From Peribacillus faecalis (lineage in GTDB: Bacteria > Bacillota > Bacilli > Bacillales > DSM-1321): a stretch of DNA of 64,000 bases. The notes below the pieces were generated by a model. The model saw only the letters and a list, made by a program, of their open reading frames with translations, searched no databases and had not been told where the DNA came from. The stretch spans positions 1 through 64,000 of the forward strand of contig NZ_JACXSI010000009.1 in assembly GCF_014712675.1 (NCBI RefSeq). The letters are read 5' to 3'. Of the stretch, positions 7,537 to 16,969 are shown one piece after another. Each line of letters starts with the position of its first letter. The stretch's first letter is position 1. The position numbers and the translations under genes were made by a program.

Positions 7537-7550
7537 CTCACTTTTAATTA

Positions 7551-7682
7551 TTAAGACTCATGATGCGGACCATATGCCGGTTCTCCTACATATGCCTCAT
7601 CGTGATATCCCTCATAACCAGCTGCCATAGTATTCTTAACTGCAAGAGTTTTCAATTCAGGCGTAAACCATACTTTTTTCAT
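7551..7682 (-). CDS. Lasso peptide precursor A1 (paeninodin-like)
   Basis: 43 aa, too short for a usual ORF filter. Leader MKKVWFTPELKTLAVKNTM carries WxxPxL and Thr at -2. The predicted core is A-A-G-Y-E-G-Y-H-D followed by EAYVGEPAYGPHHES, 24 residues. Ala1 and Asp9 would form the nine-residue macrolactam, as in paeninodin, and the C-terminal Ser after an acid is the expected kinase target. The strong RBS GGGAGGTGAT overlaps the stop codon of C, so translation is coupled to the cyclase. Order C then A is less common than A then C. Confidence 0.92.
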   Translation of the reverse strand: MKKVWFTPELKTLAVKNTMAAGYEGYHDEAYVGEPAYGPHHES

Positions 7683-7686
7683 AGTA

Positions 7687-9633
7687 TCACCTCCCTTCAA
7701 AGGTTTTTAAAAAGCGATCAATGATTAAGCTCCTCATTGCAATTCGATAGTCAGGGTTATTAGCAAATTCGATATTAGGTCCTTCTTTAACTTTTGATAT
7801 TGCATTTTCAATGGTTTGTTTATCCATGTACTTAAAGATAAAATCATTCTCTAGAACTTTATCTAGTTGTTTTACATATGCATTCCAAGTAGGAGTCATT
7901 CTATGGACCCAATCAACGCCTTGTACACCACGTGTAATTTGATTTAATCGAATTTGATCCGGTAGCAAACCCTTCGTAACCCTACGAATTAAAGATCTTC
8001 CCATTCCACTCTGTACAAATTGACTTTCTGGTACAGATAAGCAAAATTTTATTACACGCAAATCATTAGTAGCATCTCTTTTCCAAAGCTTATATTTTAA
8101 AGAAAATTTACAGCCAAATGTATTAGTTGTATTCCAGTGAAATAGTTCTTGAAAGTGTCTTTCCTTTGCTTTAAATAGATTTGGTAAAGAGTGATTAAGT
8201 TCGTCAACCCCATATCTTTGCAGTTTTTTATATACACCGTGTTTCTCTGCAAAAATTGGATTGATCATGCTTCTTGATTGATATTTCTCCATATATGGTG
8301 AAAGAGAATTAATGAGCGGGAATGCAAGTTTTATAATGATAGGAATAAGGCGTTTCCTATTAACCTTAATATTTTGACTGTATAAATGTAATTCATTATG
8401 CAATTGTACCCACTTTAATTTTTTTATTAGAGTCGCATAATACTCGAGTGGAGGTCCCCATGAAATTGATAAATTCCCTCTACCACCATTTAAAAGCACT
8501 CCTACATCATTTTTAGCGGCCTCTTGAAAAACACCTTTAAGCCAGATGGAGTTTTCAAAGTATTTATAGGGCGTTTCTAATGTATCAATAAAATCGTCCA
8601 TTTCAGTAAGGGGGTCCATATTGTTAAAATCATAAAAGTTGCTAATTAAGCCTTCACCAATATAATCCGTTGTTTTTTTAATTAAAGATCTTTCATCTGC
8701 AATCATGTTCTTCGGTGTGAAATCATTAAAATCTTTGGGTGGATGGTAAGTGTATGTATATAGCGGTTTATTAATCTTTTTTAATTTTTTTGCTGCTAAG
8801 CTGACAATTGAACCTGAGTCCAAACCTCCGCTTAAATGCGATCCTACATTTCGATGAGTCCGCAAGCGATCATGAACGGCTCTTTCAAACACTTCTAAAA
8901 AGGCTTCTTCATAATCCTCATTCGTTTTAAGTTTTATTTTGTTCTCTGTTGAAAGTGTAATATATCTATTTAGTTTTAAACGACCATTATGTATAGTAAA
9001 AGAATGGGCAGGAGGCAGTTGGTGAATATTATCATAAACAGAGATTGAAGTATCCACAGTATCTATTACACTTGATATCGCTAAAAATTCTGCCAACCAC
9101 TGTTCATTTATTTGTTTTTTAATAGTTGGCAGAGTAAAAATAGGATGAATCACAGTACTAAAGACAAAGCGGGTATAATCTTGATAATAATAGAGTGTTC
9201 GACTTCCCGAAAAATCTCTGGCTCCAAATAGTTTTTGTTCTCTTTCATCCCAAATGATGTATGCGAAATCGCCAACCAGATACTTTGGTGAGTCCTCTCC
9301 CCACTTACTATAAGCTAATAGAATCAATTGACTATCAGGTATTATCTTTCTTTTGGAGTTCTCTATTTGTAAAAGTTCGAATAATTCTTTGCGATTATCA
9401 ATGATAGCATCTGCAGTAATAACTAATTTACGTTCTTGATTATAAAAAGGAAGCGGTTCTCCTACAGATTCGGGTGTAATCCACTGTGAATGACAACCTA
9501 AGAAAATATGATTTTCATTCCAAATTTGAACGTCATCTGATGGGTATTTTGATAGTGAACCTATCATTCCATTAATATGTTCTATTGAAACTGGTTCTTT
9601 ATTCGTATGATAAATACCAACTATTGCACTCAT
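7687..9633 (-). CDS. Lasso macrolactam synthetase C (asparagine synthase-like)
   Basis: 648 aa. An N-terminal class II glutamine-amidotransferase fold (about residues 1-200) starts MSAIVG instead of MCGIVG, so the glutaminase Cys is missing, as expected for lasso cyclases. The ATP-pyrophosphatase domain has SGGLDSG at about 268-274. It activates the Asp/Glu side chain of the precursor and closes the ring. ATG 9633 has GGAGAG upstream. A good promoter and an operator lie directly in front. The upstream exopolysaccharide operon has no clear terminator, so read-through from it is also likely. Confidence 0.92.
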   Translation of the reverse strand: MSAIVGIYHTNKEPVSIEHINGMIGSLSKYPSDDVQIWNENHIFLGCHSQWITPESVGEPLPFYNQERKLVITADAIIDNRKELFELLQIENSKRKIIPDSQLILLAYSKWGEDSPKYLVGDFAYIIWDEREQKLFGARDFSGSRTLYYYQDYTRFVFSTVIHPIFTLPTIKKQINEQWLAEFLAISSVIDTVDTSISVYDNIHQLPPAHSFTIHNGRLKLNRYITLSTENKIKLKTNEDYEEAFLEVFERAVHDRLRTHRNVGSHLSGGLDSGSIVSLAAKKLKKINKPLYTYTYHPPKDFNDFTPKNMIADERSLIKKTTDYIGEGLISNFYDFNNMDPLTEMDDFIDTLETPYKYFENSIWLKGVFQEAAKNDVGVLLNGGRGNLSISWGPPLEYYATLIKKLKWVQLHNELHLYSQNIKVNRKRLIPIIIKLAFPLINSLSPYMEKYQSRSMINPIFAEKHGVYKKLQRYGVDELNHSLPNLFKAKERHFQELFHWNTTNTFGCKFSLKYKLWKRDATNDLRVIKFCLSVPESQFVQSGMGRSLIRRVTKGLLPDQIRLNQITRGVQGVDWVHRMTPTWNAYVKQLDKVLENDFIFKYMDKQTIENAISKVKEGPNIEFANNPDYRIAMRSLIIDRFLKTFEGR

Positions 9634-9659
9634 AGCATTCTCTCCGATATAGTCATTTC

Positions 9660-9675
9660 GTTCTTTTTAAAGAAC
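9660..9675. promoter_or_regulatory. SinR-like operator at the lasso C promoter
   Basis: GTTCTTTTTAAAGAAC: perfect 7-bp arms GTTCTTT/AAAGAAC with 2 bp between. It lies 11 bp downstream of the -10 and between the promoter and the C gene. It is the most symmetric of the three promoter copies. Confidence 0.72.
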
Positions 9676-9686
9676 AGTTTACTAAT

Positions 9687-9715
9687 ATAATACACGATTT
9701 CATATTTTTGGTAAA
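9687..9715 (-). promoter_or_regulatory. Sigma-A promoter of the lasso C-A1-N unit
   Basis: Minus strand: TTTACC, 17 bp, TATTAT. It starts immediately after the stop codon of the last exopolysaccharide gene. Confidence 0.7.
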
Positions 9716-9724
9716 GTTTCATTT

Positions 9725-10786
9725 TCAAAAAGCTGATATTTTTGTAATAAAATTTACTAGCCGCTTTCTCGGTTTGCTTGATTTATACTGTTCATATCCT
9801 AATGTATATAAGTAATCAATATCTTTTGATTCAATAGACGTTAAAAATGATGATGGAAAATAACTGATTGATCCATCATTTTTCGCTGCTTCTTGAATGG
9901 ATTCATTTAAAACATAGGATTTGATTTTATCTTTAATTTGTTGTTCTTTAAGGTCACTATCGAATAAATTATTAAGAGCGGTTTTAAAGGTATTTAATAA
10001 CATAATACTTATACCTTTATATTGAAAATGTTTACTTTCAATGTAGTATTCATCAATGACTTCCTTTTGAATCTCATAACCGTTAACTATATCATCAAAG
10101 AAATAGGGCATGTATTTACTAGTAATACCACCCGCTCTGTAATAATATAAAGGTTTATTAATCACTTTAATACGATTCGTTTTAAGGAAAATCTCTAAGT
10201 TATAGTAAAGATTCTCGCCTAAGAAATGTATTTTCTCCAGGAACTTCCCACAGTTGAGTAATAAATCCTTTTTATATAACTTCCCAAAAAGATTTGCTGG
10301 AAATGGATGACCATAAAAATAAGCAACTATCAGTTCGTTCATTATTTTTTCTTTATCATATAGCTTGTCTTCTTTAAAATATTCGCTATTATTTTTTCGT
10401 TTTATCAACTTGCTATTGCCTAGTACTTTATACATATTGCAAACTGTTATGTCTGCGCTGCTGTTTATCGATTCTGTATAAAGTGTTTCTATCATTTTTT
10501 TATCAATCCAGTCATCAGCATCAACAAACATTACATAATCTGAGCTTGCAGCCTGTACTCCTTTTCTTCTTGTCGCAATACTGCCTTCATTTTTTTTATT
10601 TATTACAAGTATTCGGTTATCTTTTTTCTGATATTTTGTGCAGATACTTAAACTAGCATCAGTTGAACCGTCATTTACTAAAATTAATTCGAAGTTGGTA
10701 AACGTCTGATTAAGAATTGATGTAATACACTTATCCAGATATTTTTCAGCATTATAAATTGGCACAATCAAACTTACTAATCTCAA
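9725..10786 (-). CDS. Family 2 glycosyltransferase
   Basis: 353 aa. GT-A fold at the N-terminus: SLIVPIYNAEKYLDKCI (about 5-21), LVNDGSTD and the metal-binding YVMFVDADDW near residue 93. It adds a sugar from a nucleotide donor to the growing lipid-linked repeat unit on the cytoplasmic side. It is the last gene of the exopolysaccharide operon, 38 bp behind a GT4 gene. The stop is followed at once by the lasso promoter, with no clear terminator. Donor and acceptor cannot be told from sequence. Confidence 0.88.
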   Translation of the reverse strand: MRLVSLIVPIYNAEKYLDKCITSILNQTFTNFELILVNDGSTDASLSICTKYQKKDNRILVINKKNEGSIATRRKGVQAASSDYVMFVDADDWIDKKMIETLYTESINSSADITVCNMYKVLGNSKLIKRKNNSEYFKEDKLYDKEKIMNELIVAYFYGHPFPANLFGKLYKKDLLLNCGKFLEKIHFLGENLYYNLEIFLKTNRIKVINKPLYYYRAGGITSKYMPYFFDDIVNGYEIQKEVIDEYYIESKHFQYKGISIMLLNTFKTALNNLFDSDLKEQQIKDKIKSYVLNESIQEAAKNDGSISYFPSSFLTSIESKDIDYLYTLGYEQYKSSKPRKRLVNFITKISAF

Positions 10787-10824
10787 TTAATAACCTCCTC
10801 ATCTAGCCTATTATTCAGGGTATA

Positions 10825-11949
10825 TCACGAAATTATTTTTTCTAATAATTTTATGTTTTTCTCATAACTAAAAAACTCTTGTCGCTCTTGACTTTTCAAT
10901 CTATATTCCAATAATAAATGAGAGGATGATAACATTTTTCTCAACCCTACATAAATTCCACTTTCACTATTTTCAACTAACAAACCGTATTTCCCGTTAT
11001 CTAAAACTGCAGCATTACCATCACAATCCGTCCCTATTATAGGTAATCCCAAAATAATTGCCTCTGCTATAGATAATGAATAGCCTTCAGTAAATGAAGG
11101 AGAAATGTACAGACTAGATTTGCTCATATATTTGAACGGGTTTTTTCTAAAGCCTAACATTGTTATTTTTTCTCTTAGTAAAGGGTCTTTCTCAATTAAT
11201 TGCTCTAATTTTAACTTTTCTGGACCGTCACCTAAAATTAATAAATTAAAGTTATATCCTTCTTTCAATAATATTTCACACGACTTTATTAATCTTTCAA
11301 CACCCTTTTCAATACTTAAACGACTGGAACAAACGATTGTAAGATTTTCATTAAATGTATAATCCTTCACTGGTTCCTTAGATAATTTTTCTATTTTAAC
11401 TGTATTTATAGGATTTGCTAAGATAATACATTTCGATTCAAAAGGAAATTTGCTACAAAAGTTCTCTTTTGCGCTATTTGTTAGCAGAATGATCTTATCA
11501 AACCTGCCATATCGAATTTTTTTAAAAGCGTATTTTAGTTTATTGGAAAACGTTAAACGATCTGATTTCAGATGTTCTAATCCTCCATGAACCCACATGA
11601 TTTTTTTGCATGTATTTGCACTGATTGGATAAGTAAAAACATCTTTAGTTGTAATAATAATGTCAAAGGGCTCTTTTACTATTAATTTATTCATTATTGC
11701 AGGAGGGAAAAACATAAATAAATAATATAAAGCGATTTGTAAATATCCTGCAGGGGGTTCTTTGAACAGATATTTAATTTTAACCTTATCTGGTATTTTT
11801 TTAAGATTTTCTTTTTCTTCGTTTGTTTTATACATAATAAATAAAGTGACATCAAATTTAGAATAGTTTAAACCTTGAAGAGTATTTACGATGACAGTTT
11901 CAACACCGCCAACTGACATGACATCAGTAACCAGTAATAATTTTTTCAC
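10825..11949 (-). CDS. Family 4 glycosyltransferase
   Basis: 374 aa, GT-B fold. The N-terminal domain has DVMSVGGVETVIVNTLQ; the C-terminal donor-binding domain has SRLSIEKGVERLI and the E-x7-E motif in SFTEGYSLSIAEAIILG (about residues 290-310). GTG start at 11949. It belongs to the distal part of the exopolysaccharide operon, between a FemAB/GNAT-like protein and a GT2 enzyme. Retaining transfer to the repeat unit is expected; the sugar is unknown. Confidence 0.88.
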   Translation of the reverse strand: MKKLLLVTDVMSVGGVETVIVNTLQGLNYSKFDVTLFIMYKTNEEKENLKKIPDKVKIKYLFKEPPAGYLQIALYYLFMFFPPAIMNKLIVKEPFDIIITTKDVFTYPISANTCKKIMWVHGGLEHLKSDRLTFSNKLKYAFKKIRYGRFDKIILLTNSAKENFCSKFPFESKCIILANPINTVKIEKLSKEPVKDYTFNENLTIVCSSRLSIEKGVERLIKSCEILLKEGYNFNLLILGDGPEKLKLEQLIEKDPLLREKITMLGFRKNPFKYMSKSSLYISPSFTEGYSLSIAEAIILGLPIIGTDCDGNAAVLDNGKYGLLVENSESGIYVGLRKMLSSSHLLLEYRLKSQERQEFFSYEKNIKLLEKIIS

Positions 11950-11979
11950 AAAGAAATCACATCCTTAGAATATGCAATA

Positions 11980-13125
11980 TTAAGAAGTGCTTTTTGATAT
12001 TCTATTTAAGAATAACGGTTGTAAATTATCATTAAAAAATTTCGAGTCATATGTTTTGAGCATATATTTAAACAAGGTGGACTTAATTGTACGATTGAAA
12101 CAAATGTAACGCACATTGTATCTATTAGATGCACCCCATTTGTATTTATATGCCTCATTACCACGGAGAAAATCAAAAACGTCGCAACCTTCTCTACCAG
12201 CTTGAAGTATTAGATTATATATTAAGAGTTGTCCGACAGAATATTTCGCAAAGTTCATATCAAAAGTTGGTATATAATAATAAAATTTTTTTCCATCTGA
12301 CATACCAAAATGAATAGCGATAATTTCATCATTATGGCTTAAATAAGATAGATGTAGTAGCTTTGCTTTATGTAAATTAATTGCTGCACTTAATAAAAAA
12401 TCCCTTTCTGTTGCAGATTGAAATCTGCTTGGAGTATCTGTTTTCTCCCATCTCTTACAATGAAGATCAAAAAGTTTTTTCATTATTGGTTCTATTTCTT
12501 CTTCAGTAATTACCTTTTGATAAACTAGTTTCCCGCTTCGTTTTATTTTTCTTTCTTTATAATAAATATCTTTTAGCCACTTTTGATCAAAATTATTTAT
12601 TGTTTTCATAATATCTTTGTTAATTTTAAAGTATGGACAAGCTTCAATTCTATTTCTCTTTAATTTGGAATTACTAGATAATTTTTTATTCAGAAATTTA
12701 TCAAAGCATGAGTACTCCGGTATATTCCCCCAATCAAAATAATCCCAATTCGTTTTATCTTTCATAATTTTAGCAAACACTAAGTTTAATGCTTCTTCTG
12801 CAGAATAATTTTTAGATAGTATAGGAACTAAGTAATCGGAAAGTTCAGAACCTACAGGTTTCAAAATACGAAAATTAACTCCTGCTAAGGTAATGACATG
12901 AATATATAGAGGAAATACCCCAACAATTTCATTACTTTGCTTAATTTCTAAAATATAAGGAATTATAGTTCTTTGTTTTGTTTTATACTCCCACCAAGAT
13001 TTAAGCCAATTAACATCTTGAAAAATAGTAATATCATGATAATCCTTGTTCAATTCAGACCAGTTGTTTAGGATTTTATCAAGGGAAGAAATATCATTAT
13101 GTTCGTAAATATTCAAATGACTCAC
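11980..13125 (-). CDS. GNAT/FemAB-like acyltransferase (BioF2-like domain)
   Basis: 381 aa. The C-terminal half has the double-GNAT pattern of this family: IAIHFGMSDGKKFYYYIPTFD, KYSVGQLLIYNLILQAG and FDFLRGNEAYKYKW (about residues 270-350). Members are common in polysaccharide loci, where they are thought to add acetyl or aminoacyl groups to sugars. No signal peptide or membrane segment is seen, so it should act in the cytoplasm on precursors. Its exact substrate is unknown. Confidence 0.8.
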   Translation of the reverse strand: MSHLNIYEHNDISSLDKILNNWSELNKDYHDITIFQDVNWLKSWWEYKTKQRTIIPYILEIKQSNEIVGVFPLYIHVITLAGVNFRILKPVGSELSDYLVPILSKNYSAEEALNLVFAKIMKDKTNWDYFDWGNIPEYSCFDKFLNKKLSSNSKLKRNRIEACPYFKINKDIMKTINNFDQKWLKDIYYKERKIKRSGKLVYQKVITEEEIEPIMKKLFDLHCKRWEKTDTPSRFQSATERDFLLSAAINLHKAKLLHLSYLSHNDEIIAIHFGMSDGKKFYYYIPTFDMNFAKYSVGQLLIYNLILQAGREGCDVFDFLRGNEAYKYKWGASNRYNVRYICFNRTIKSTLFKYMLKTYDSKFFNDNLQPLFLNRISKSTS

Positions 13126-13201
13126 TCCTATTCTTTAAAAGCAACTAATGAGAGAAGCGTCTTTTTGCGTGTCATAATCATATACTAAGTTCTTTTGCAA
13201 T

Positions 13202-14146
13202 TTAAGCTTGTTTCCCATTAAAAACCCTAATAGTACAAGCAATGGGATTTCTTAAAAATCGCTTTAATTTCCATATTAATAAGTTTTCATTATGAAAAAA
13301 ATGGCCATCAACCACAATGAGCCATTCATTATCATTTATTTTCAGTTGGTCTATTTGATGCATCCCATCTTTTCTCCAGTCCCCTTGTTTATCTGAACCT
13401 TTCAAAACTATCTCAACCTCTTCTTCAGAATATTCACTCTCAGATAAAGTTTTGATTTTAAATGACCTTACCGATTTCCCATAGAATAAAGAATTATCTT
13501 GAGTAAATCTATATATATCGCCATCATGAACAATGACTCTGCCGGCCGGTCTCGTAATAGAATTGTTATTTTTAATGAGTGGACTACTAGGATGCTCTGC
13601 CCATCCCGAATCTATTTTATTAGAAAAGAATAAATGTAATTTACCCGGGGAACCTGCAAACATCCACCATTTTTCATTGTAATAAAATATTGAAGGGTCA
13701 CTATAATAACCATGAATCAACTCACAAACCTTCTCCCACTCATTAGGAAAAGACTTAGATTTATATAAGAAAACCCCATTAGCCTCAGTTGACTCAGGTA
13801 TCATAAAAAATTCATTATTGCTTTTAAAGACATAAGGATAAGACAAATGGCACTTTTCCTTTAATACAATTCTCTCATACTTCCAATTTTCTCCATCGTT
13901 ACTTGTGGCTAGACCAATTTCTCCACGGGCAACAATTTTATTCATTACTTCAAAGAACATAAAATACTTTGATTCGTGAGCGATAAGGAAAGGATCTGCA
14001 ATAAAATCAGCAGGAATATCAGTAACATCTTTAGCTGTCAATGTTGGCTTAATAAATTCCTGCTGATTCGGTTGAGAGTCAACAATTAATTGGGACTTAA
14101 ATACTTTTATAGACCAGATAGGAAAGTTGATTTTTTTCTTAAACAT
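13202..14146 (-). CDS. Five-bladed beta-propeller protein, GH43-like
   Basis: 314 aa. Repeated propeller-type motifs: FIADPFLIAHESKYFMFFE, GLATSNDGENWKYE, YPYVFKSNNEFFMIPE, SDPSIFYYNEKWWMFAG and RPAGRVIVHDGDIYRFTQ. These resemble glycoside hydrolase family 43 and the N-terminal domain of glucosamine inositolphosphorylceramide-type transferases. No signal peptide is present, which argues for a cytoplasmic glycan-modifying role rather than an exported hydrolase. It follows a frameshifted membrane protein in the operon. Activity cannot be predicted from what I see. Confidence 0.7.
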   Translation of the reverse strand: MFKKKINFPIWSIKVFKSQLIVDSQPNQQEFIKPTLTAKDVTDIPADFIADPFLIAHESKYFMFFEVMNKIVARGEIGLATSNDGENWKYERIVLKEKCHLSYPYVFKSNNEFFMIPESTEANGVFLYKSKSFPNEWEKVCELIHGYYSDPSIFYYNEKWWMFAGSPGKLHLFFSNKIDSGWAEHPSSPLIKNNNSITRPAGRVIVHDGDIYRFTQDNSLFYGKSVRSFKIKTLSESEYSEEEVEIVLKGSDKQGDWRKDGMHQIDQLKINDNEWLIVVDGHFFHNENLLIWKLKRFLRNPIACTIRVFNGKQA

Positions 14147-14161
14147 AAGACCTCCTGGGAG

Positions 14162-15247
14162 CTACTCCTTATATTCTTTATTAATAACAACGGAATCTAA
14201 ATGATAATATTGTGCAAATATTGTATTTGGCCATTGATTAGCATCCTCACCTACATCCCTTATAAAAACATGGTTAAAGAAGGTATCTATTGAGCTAGTT
14301 GTATCCATGGTGAATCTTTCAAGGATTATATCCTTATTTTCATTTGCTACATTATTATTAATATATTCTAATCTAGCACTATACTCATTATTTAGCTGGT
14401 AATATTTCATTACTACAAAAGCCATAGTAACTAACAAATATAGACTCATGACAACTGGTATAACCTTATTCATTTTATTAATCCTAACAGGAATGATTTC
14501 TATTCGTACTAAACTCATAACACCAATAATTAAAAAGATTGTTGATGCAAAACCAGCTCTTTCAGGAAAATAGGGTGAAGCAAACATGATCAGATTATTC
14601 AAAATGCTAATTAGAATAAATACGAACGAGAAATTTAGTTCTTTCTTATATTCTATATATAGGCTAGCTAACTTAATATTATTTTGTTTGCAAAAACTAA
14701 TGAGTAAATAAATGAGAATGAAAAGAAATATCCATATCATTGATTGATAAAACATAATTTTCATCGTCACTATAATGGGGATTTTTACATGATATAGAAG
14801 AAATGAATCGTTTTCTAACAAACCACTTCTTAAAAAATTACCAGGTGCAAAAAACATGAATAGGTATCCAATAATAGTTCCTGTTACTCCTGATATCATC
14901 CATTTTGTTAATAATTTATTTTTATAAAAATAAATCAACAGTAATAGTGAAACTAATATGGTTGATAGTGCAGTATTTTCATTTGTCCAACCACAAAGAA
15001 TTCCTAATAAAAACATGCCAATAAAAGATAATTTACTATTCTTTAGTGTATCTGATGAAAAATATTTTAGTCTGAAAGGCAATAAGAAAAGTAGTATTAT
15101 AACAGTAGTCCACAGATAATTAACTGATCCTATTATCCAAATTGTTGTTTCTCCAAAGTTAGGTATACTAACCCAGCAAAAAAAAGATATAAATAATAAA
15201 ACTATAAAGTTAAAATTTTTACTTATACTTTTTTTTGTGAGTGCCAA
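14162..15247 (-). CDS. C-terminal part of a frameshifted multi-pass membrane protein
   Basis: 361 aa from a TTG at 15247, but this is very likely the continuation of the 108-residue frame upstream. It has about eight hydrophobic segments and the conserved-looking IWIIGSVNYLWTTVI and GWTNENTALSTI, as in large GtrC/DUF6056-like membrane proteins. These modify glycans together with GtrA and GtrB, whose genes are next in line. The join is at a run of eight A at 15229-15236: one extra A would fuse both frames into about 460 residues. The TTG start has no convincing ribosome site. Confidence 0.65.
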   Translation of the reverse strand: MALTKKSISKNFNFIVLLFISFFCWVSIPNFGETTIWIIGSVNYLWTTVIILLFLLPFRLKYFSSDTLKNSKLSFIGMFLLGILCGWTNENTALSTILVSLLLLIYFYKNKLLTKWMISGVTGTIIGYLFMFFAPGNFLRSGLLENDSFLLYHVKIPIIVTMKIMFYQSMIWIFLFILIYLLISFCKQNNIKLASLYIEYKKELNFSFVFILISILNNLIMFASPYFPERAGFASTIFLIIGVMSLVRIEIIPVRINKMNKVIPVVMSLYLLVTMAFVVMKYYQLNNEYSARLEYINNNVANENKDIILERFTMDTTSSIDTFFNHVFIRDVGEDANQWPNTIFAQYYHLDSVVINKEYKE

Positions 15248-15549
15248 TAAATCAAGATAATTAACAACACATAGACTAGGGAATTTAATACAGCTTGAAA
15301 TACCTTATCAGCTAGTAAAAGCGTTTGACCAAAAGTATGAGCAACCGTTCTACCTCCCCATTCCATGTAATGCATATATTGTGATTTTATAATATCTGAG
15401 AAATTCTCTATTCTTTTAGATTTGTCCCACATAAACGAATAATTATAGTCATCTGCAAACATTGGGGCTAAGAAGTTAAAAATAAACATGAATGAGAAAA
15501 GTAATAACAAAAGAATATAGTTTTTAAATTTAATTAAATATATGCTCAA
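15223..15549 (-). CDS. N-terminal part of a frameshifted multi-pass membrane protein
   Basis: 108 aa. One membrane helix, then FADDYNYSF and MEWGGRTVAHTFGQTLLL, then a second helix. That is the typical start of GtrC/DUF6056-like glycan-modifying membrane proteins, which are several times longer. It stops 5 codons after a run of eight A; the -1 frame carries the rest of the protein. Overlaps the GtrA gene by four bases. This may be a mutation, phase variation at the homopolymer, or recoding on an A-AAA-AAA slippery stretch. Confidence 0.65.
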   Translation of the reverse strand: MSIYLIKFKNYILLLLLFSFMFIFNFLAPMFADDYNYSFMWDKSKRIENFSDIIKSQYMHYMEWGGRTVAHTFGQTLLLADKVFQAVLNSLVYVLLIILIYWHSQKKV

Positions 15550-15980
15550 TCGCTTACGCCTCCGATACCGGTGTTTCTAGATTTAAAAATAATTAGTTTG
15601 CTGAAAAAGAAATTACATATAACTATAAAAATTGTTACTGCTAATTTAGCTAATAAATGGTTAAATTGATAGCTTTCAATTAAAAAAATTAAACTAATAG
15701 TTTCAACAAAAAAAGAAAAAAAGCGGAAAAAGTAAAATAAATATAACTCCTTTAAAACAACAGAAACTTTGGTCTCTTTACTTTTAAACACGTAAATTTT
15801 ATTGGTATAAAAGGCAAAAAGCACTGATACTATCCATGATGTTGAAGTTGAAAATATATAGTTGTAACTTAAAATTTCTGACAATAAAAAATAACAACCA
15901 ATATTAAGTATGGTTGTTAATATTCCGAATAATACATATAGAGCAGCTTTTGAGTGAATAAGTTTATTCATCTTCTTCAC
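15546..15980 (-). CDS. GtrA-like flippase protein
   Basis: 144 aa with four hydrophobic helices. The motifs YVLFGILTTILNIGCYFLL at the start and VSVLFAFYTNKIYVFKSKE in the middle are typical of the GtrA family, which is thought to move lipid-linked sugars across the membrane. The start overlaps the GtrB stop (ATGA), and the next gene overlaps its own stop, so GtrB, GtrA and the frameshifted membrane protein form a tightly coupled trio resembling gtrA/gtrB/gtrC. Confidence 0.88.
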   Translation of the reverse strand: MKKMNKLIHSKAALYVLFGILTTILNIGCYFLLSEILSYNYIFSTSTSWIVSVLFAFYTNKIYVFKSKETKVSVVLKELYLFYFFRFFSFFVETISLIFLIESYQFNHLLAKLAVTIFIVICNFFFSKLIIFKSRNTGIGGVSD

Positions 15981-16969
15981 TCAAATAATACAGAAGAACT
16001 TTTTACTTTATCTTCATATACTTCTTTTTCTAGATTTCCACTATACTCAGAAACGAAATATAACGGTCTTCTTTTTGTTTCCAAAAATATTCTACCTAGA
16101 TATTCACCTATAATACCTATAGTGAATAGTTGAATTCCGCCTAAAAATAATATTACTGTCATCAAAGATGGGTATCCTGCTACCTCTTCACCTAATAGGA
16201 ATGTTTTTAGAATCACCCATAGCATGAATATAAAAGCACCGATTGATGTAATTAATCCAAAGATGGTTGATAATCGTAAAGGAATCGTTGTAAATGATGT
16301 AAATCCTTCAATAGCTAAATCGAATAGTTTAAAATAATTCCACTTTGTTTTACCAGCTGCTCTTGGATCACGATTAAATAAAATTTCTTTCTTTTCAAAG
16401 CCAATCCAGCTAAACAAGCCCTTAGTATATCTTTGTGTTTCTCTCAAACTTTTCAATGCATCTATACATTGTCTATCAAGCAGACGAAAGTCACCTGTAT
16501 TTTGTTGAATAGGTATTTTCGTTACAGTCTGAAGTAGTTTATAAAATTTTTCAGCAGTCCATTTTTTGAGCCATGTTTCCCCGGAACGATTGTTTCTTTT
16601 TGCATATATATCCTTATATCCTTCTTCCCAATGCGTTATCATTTGAGGTATTAATTCTGGGGGATCTTGAAGATCAGCATCAATAATAATTAATGCATCA
16701 CTGCTTACAAAGTCAATTCCCGCTACCATTGCAATTTCTTTTCCAAAGTTTCTTGATAAATTGAGATACGAAATTCGATTGTCTGACTGTTTTAATACGC
16801 GCAGAATCTTCAAGGTTTTATCTGAACTACCATCATTAACAAATAATAACTCAAAATTATAATGATTTAGATTATTTATTACAGCAATTAACCGATTGTA
16901 TAATAAATGTAATACATCTTCTTCATTATATGCTGGAATTAGTATTGTAATAGTTTTCATTAATTTCAC
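15977..16969 (-). CDS. GtrB/DPM-like polyprenyl-phosphate glycosyltransferase
   Basis: 330 aa. GT2 domain with TILIPAYNEE, FVNDGSSD, ALIIDADLQDPPE and QNTGDFRLLDR (about residues 10-190). Two C-terminal membrane helices (about 235-305) follow, which is the GtrB/dolichol-phosphate-mannose-synthase layout. It charges undecaprenyl phosphate with a sugar at the membrane. A more natural start may be the second Met (MKTITILIP). First gene of the GtrB-GtrA-GtrC-like trio, so it probably decorates the exopolysaccharide or a wall polymer with side sugars. Confidence 0.9.
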   Translation of the reverse strand: MKLMKTITILIPAYNEEDVLHLLYNRLIAVINNLNHYNFELLFVNDGSSDKTLKILRVLKQSDNRISYLNLSRNFGKEIAMVAGIDFVSSDALIIIDADLQDPPELIPQMITHWEEGYKDIYAKRNNRSGETWLKKWTAEKFYKLLQTVTKIPIQQNTGDFRLLDRQCIDALKSLRETQRYTKGLFSWIGFEKKEILFNRDPRAAGKTKWNYFKLFDLAIEGFTSFTTIPLRLSTIFGLITSIGAFIFMLWVILKTFLLGEEVAGYPSLMTVILFLGGIQLFTIGIIGEYLGRIFLETKRRPLYFVSEYSGNLEKEVYEDKVKSSSVLFE

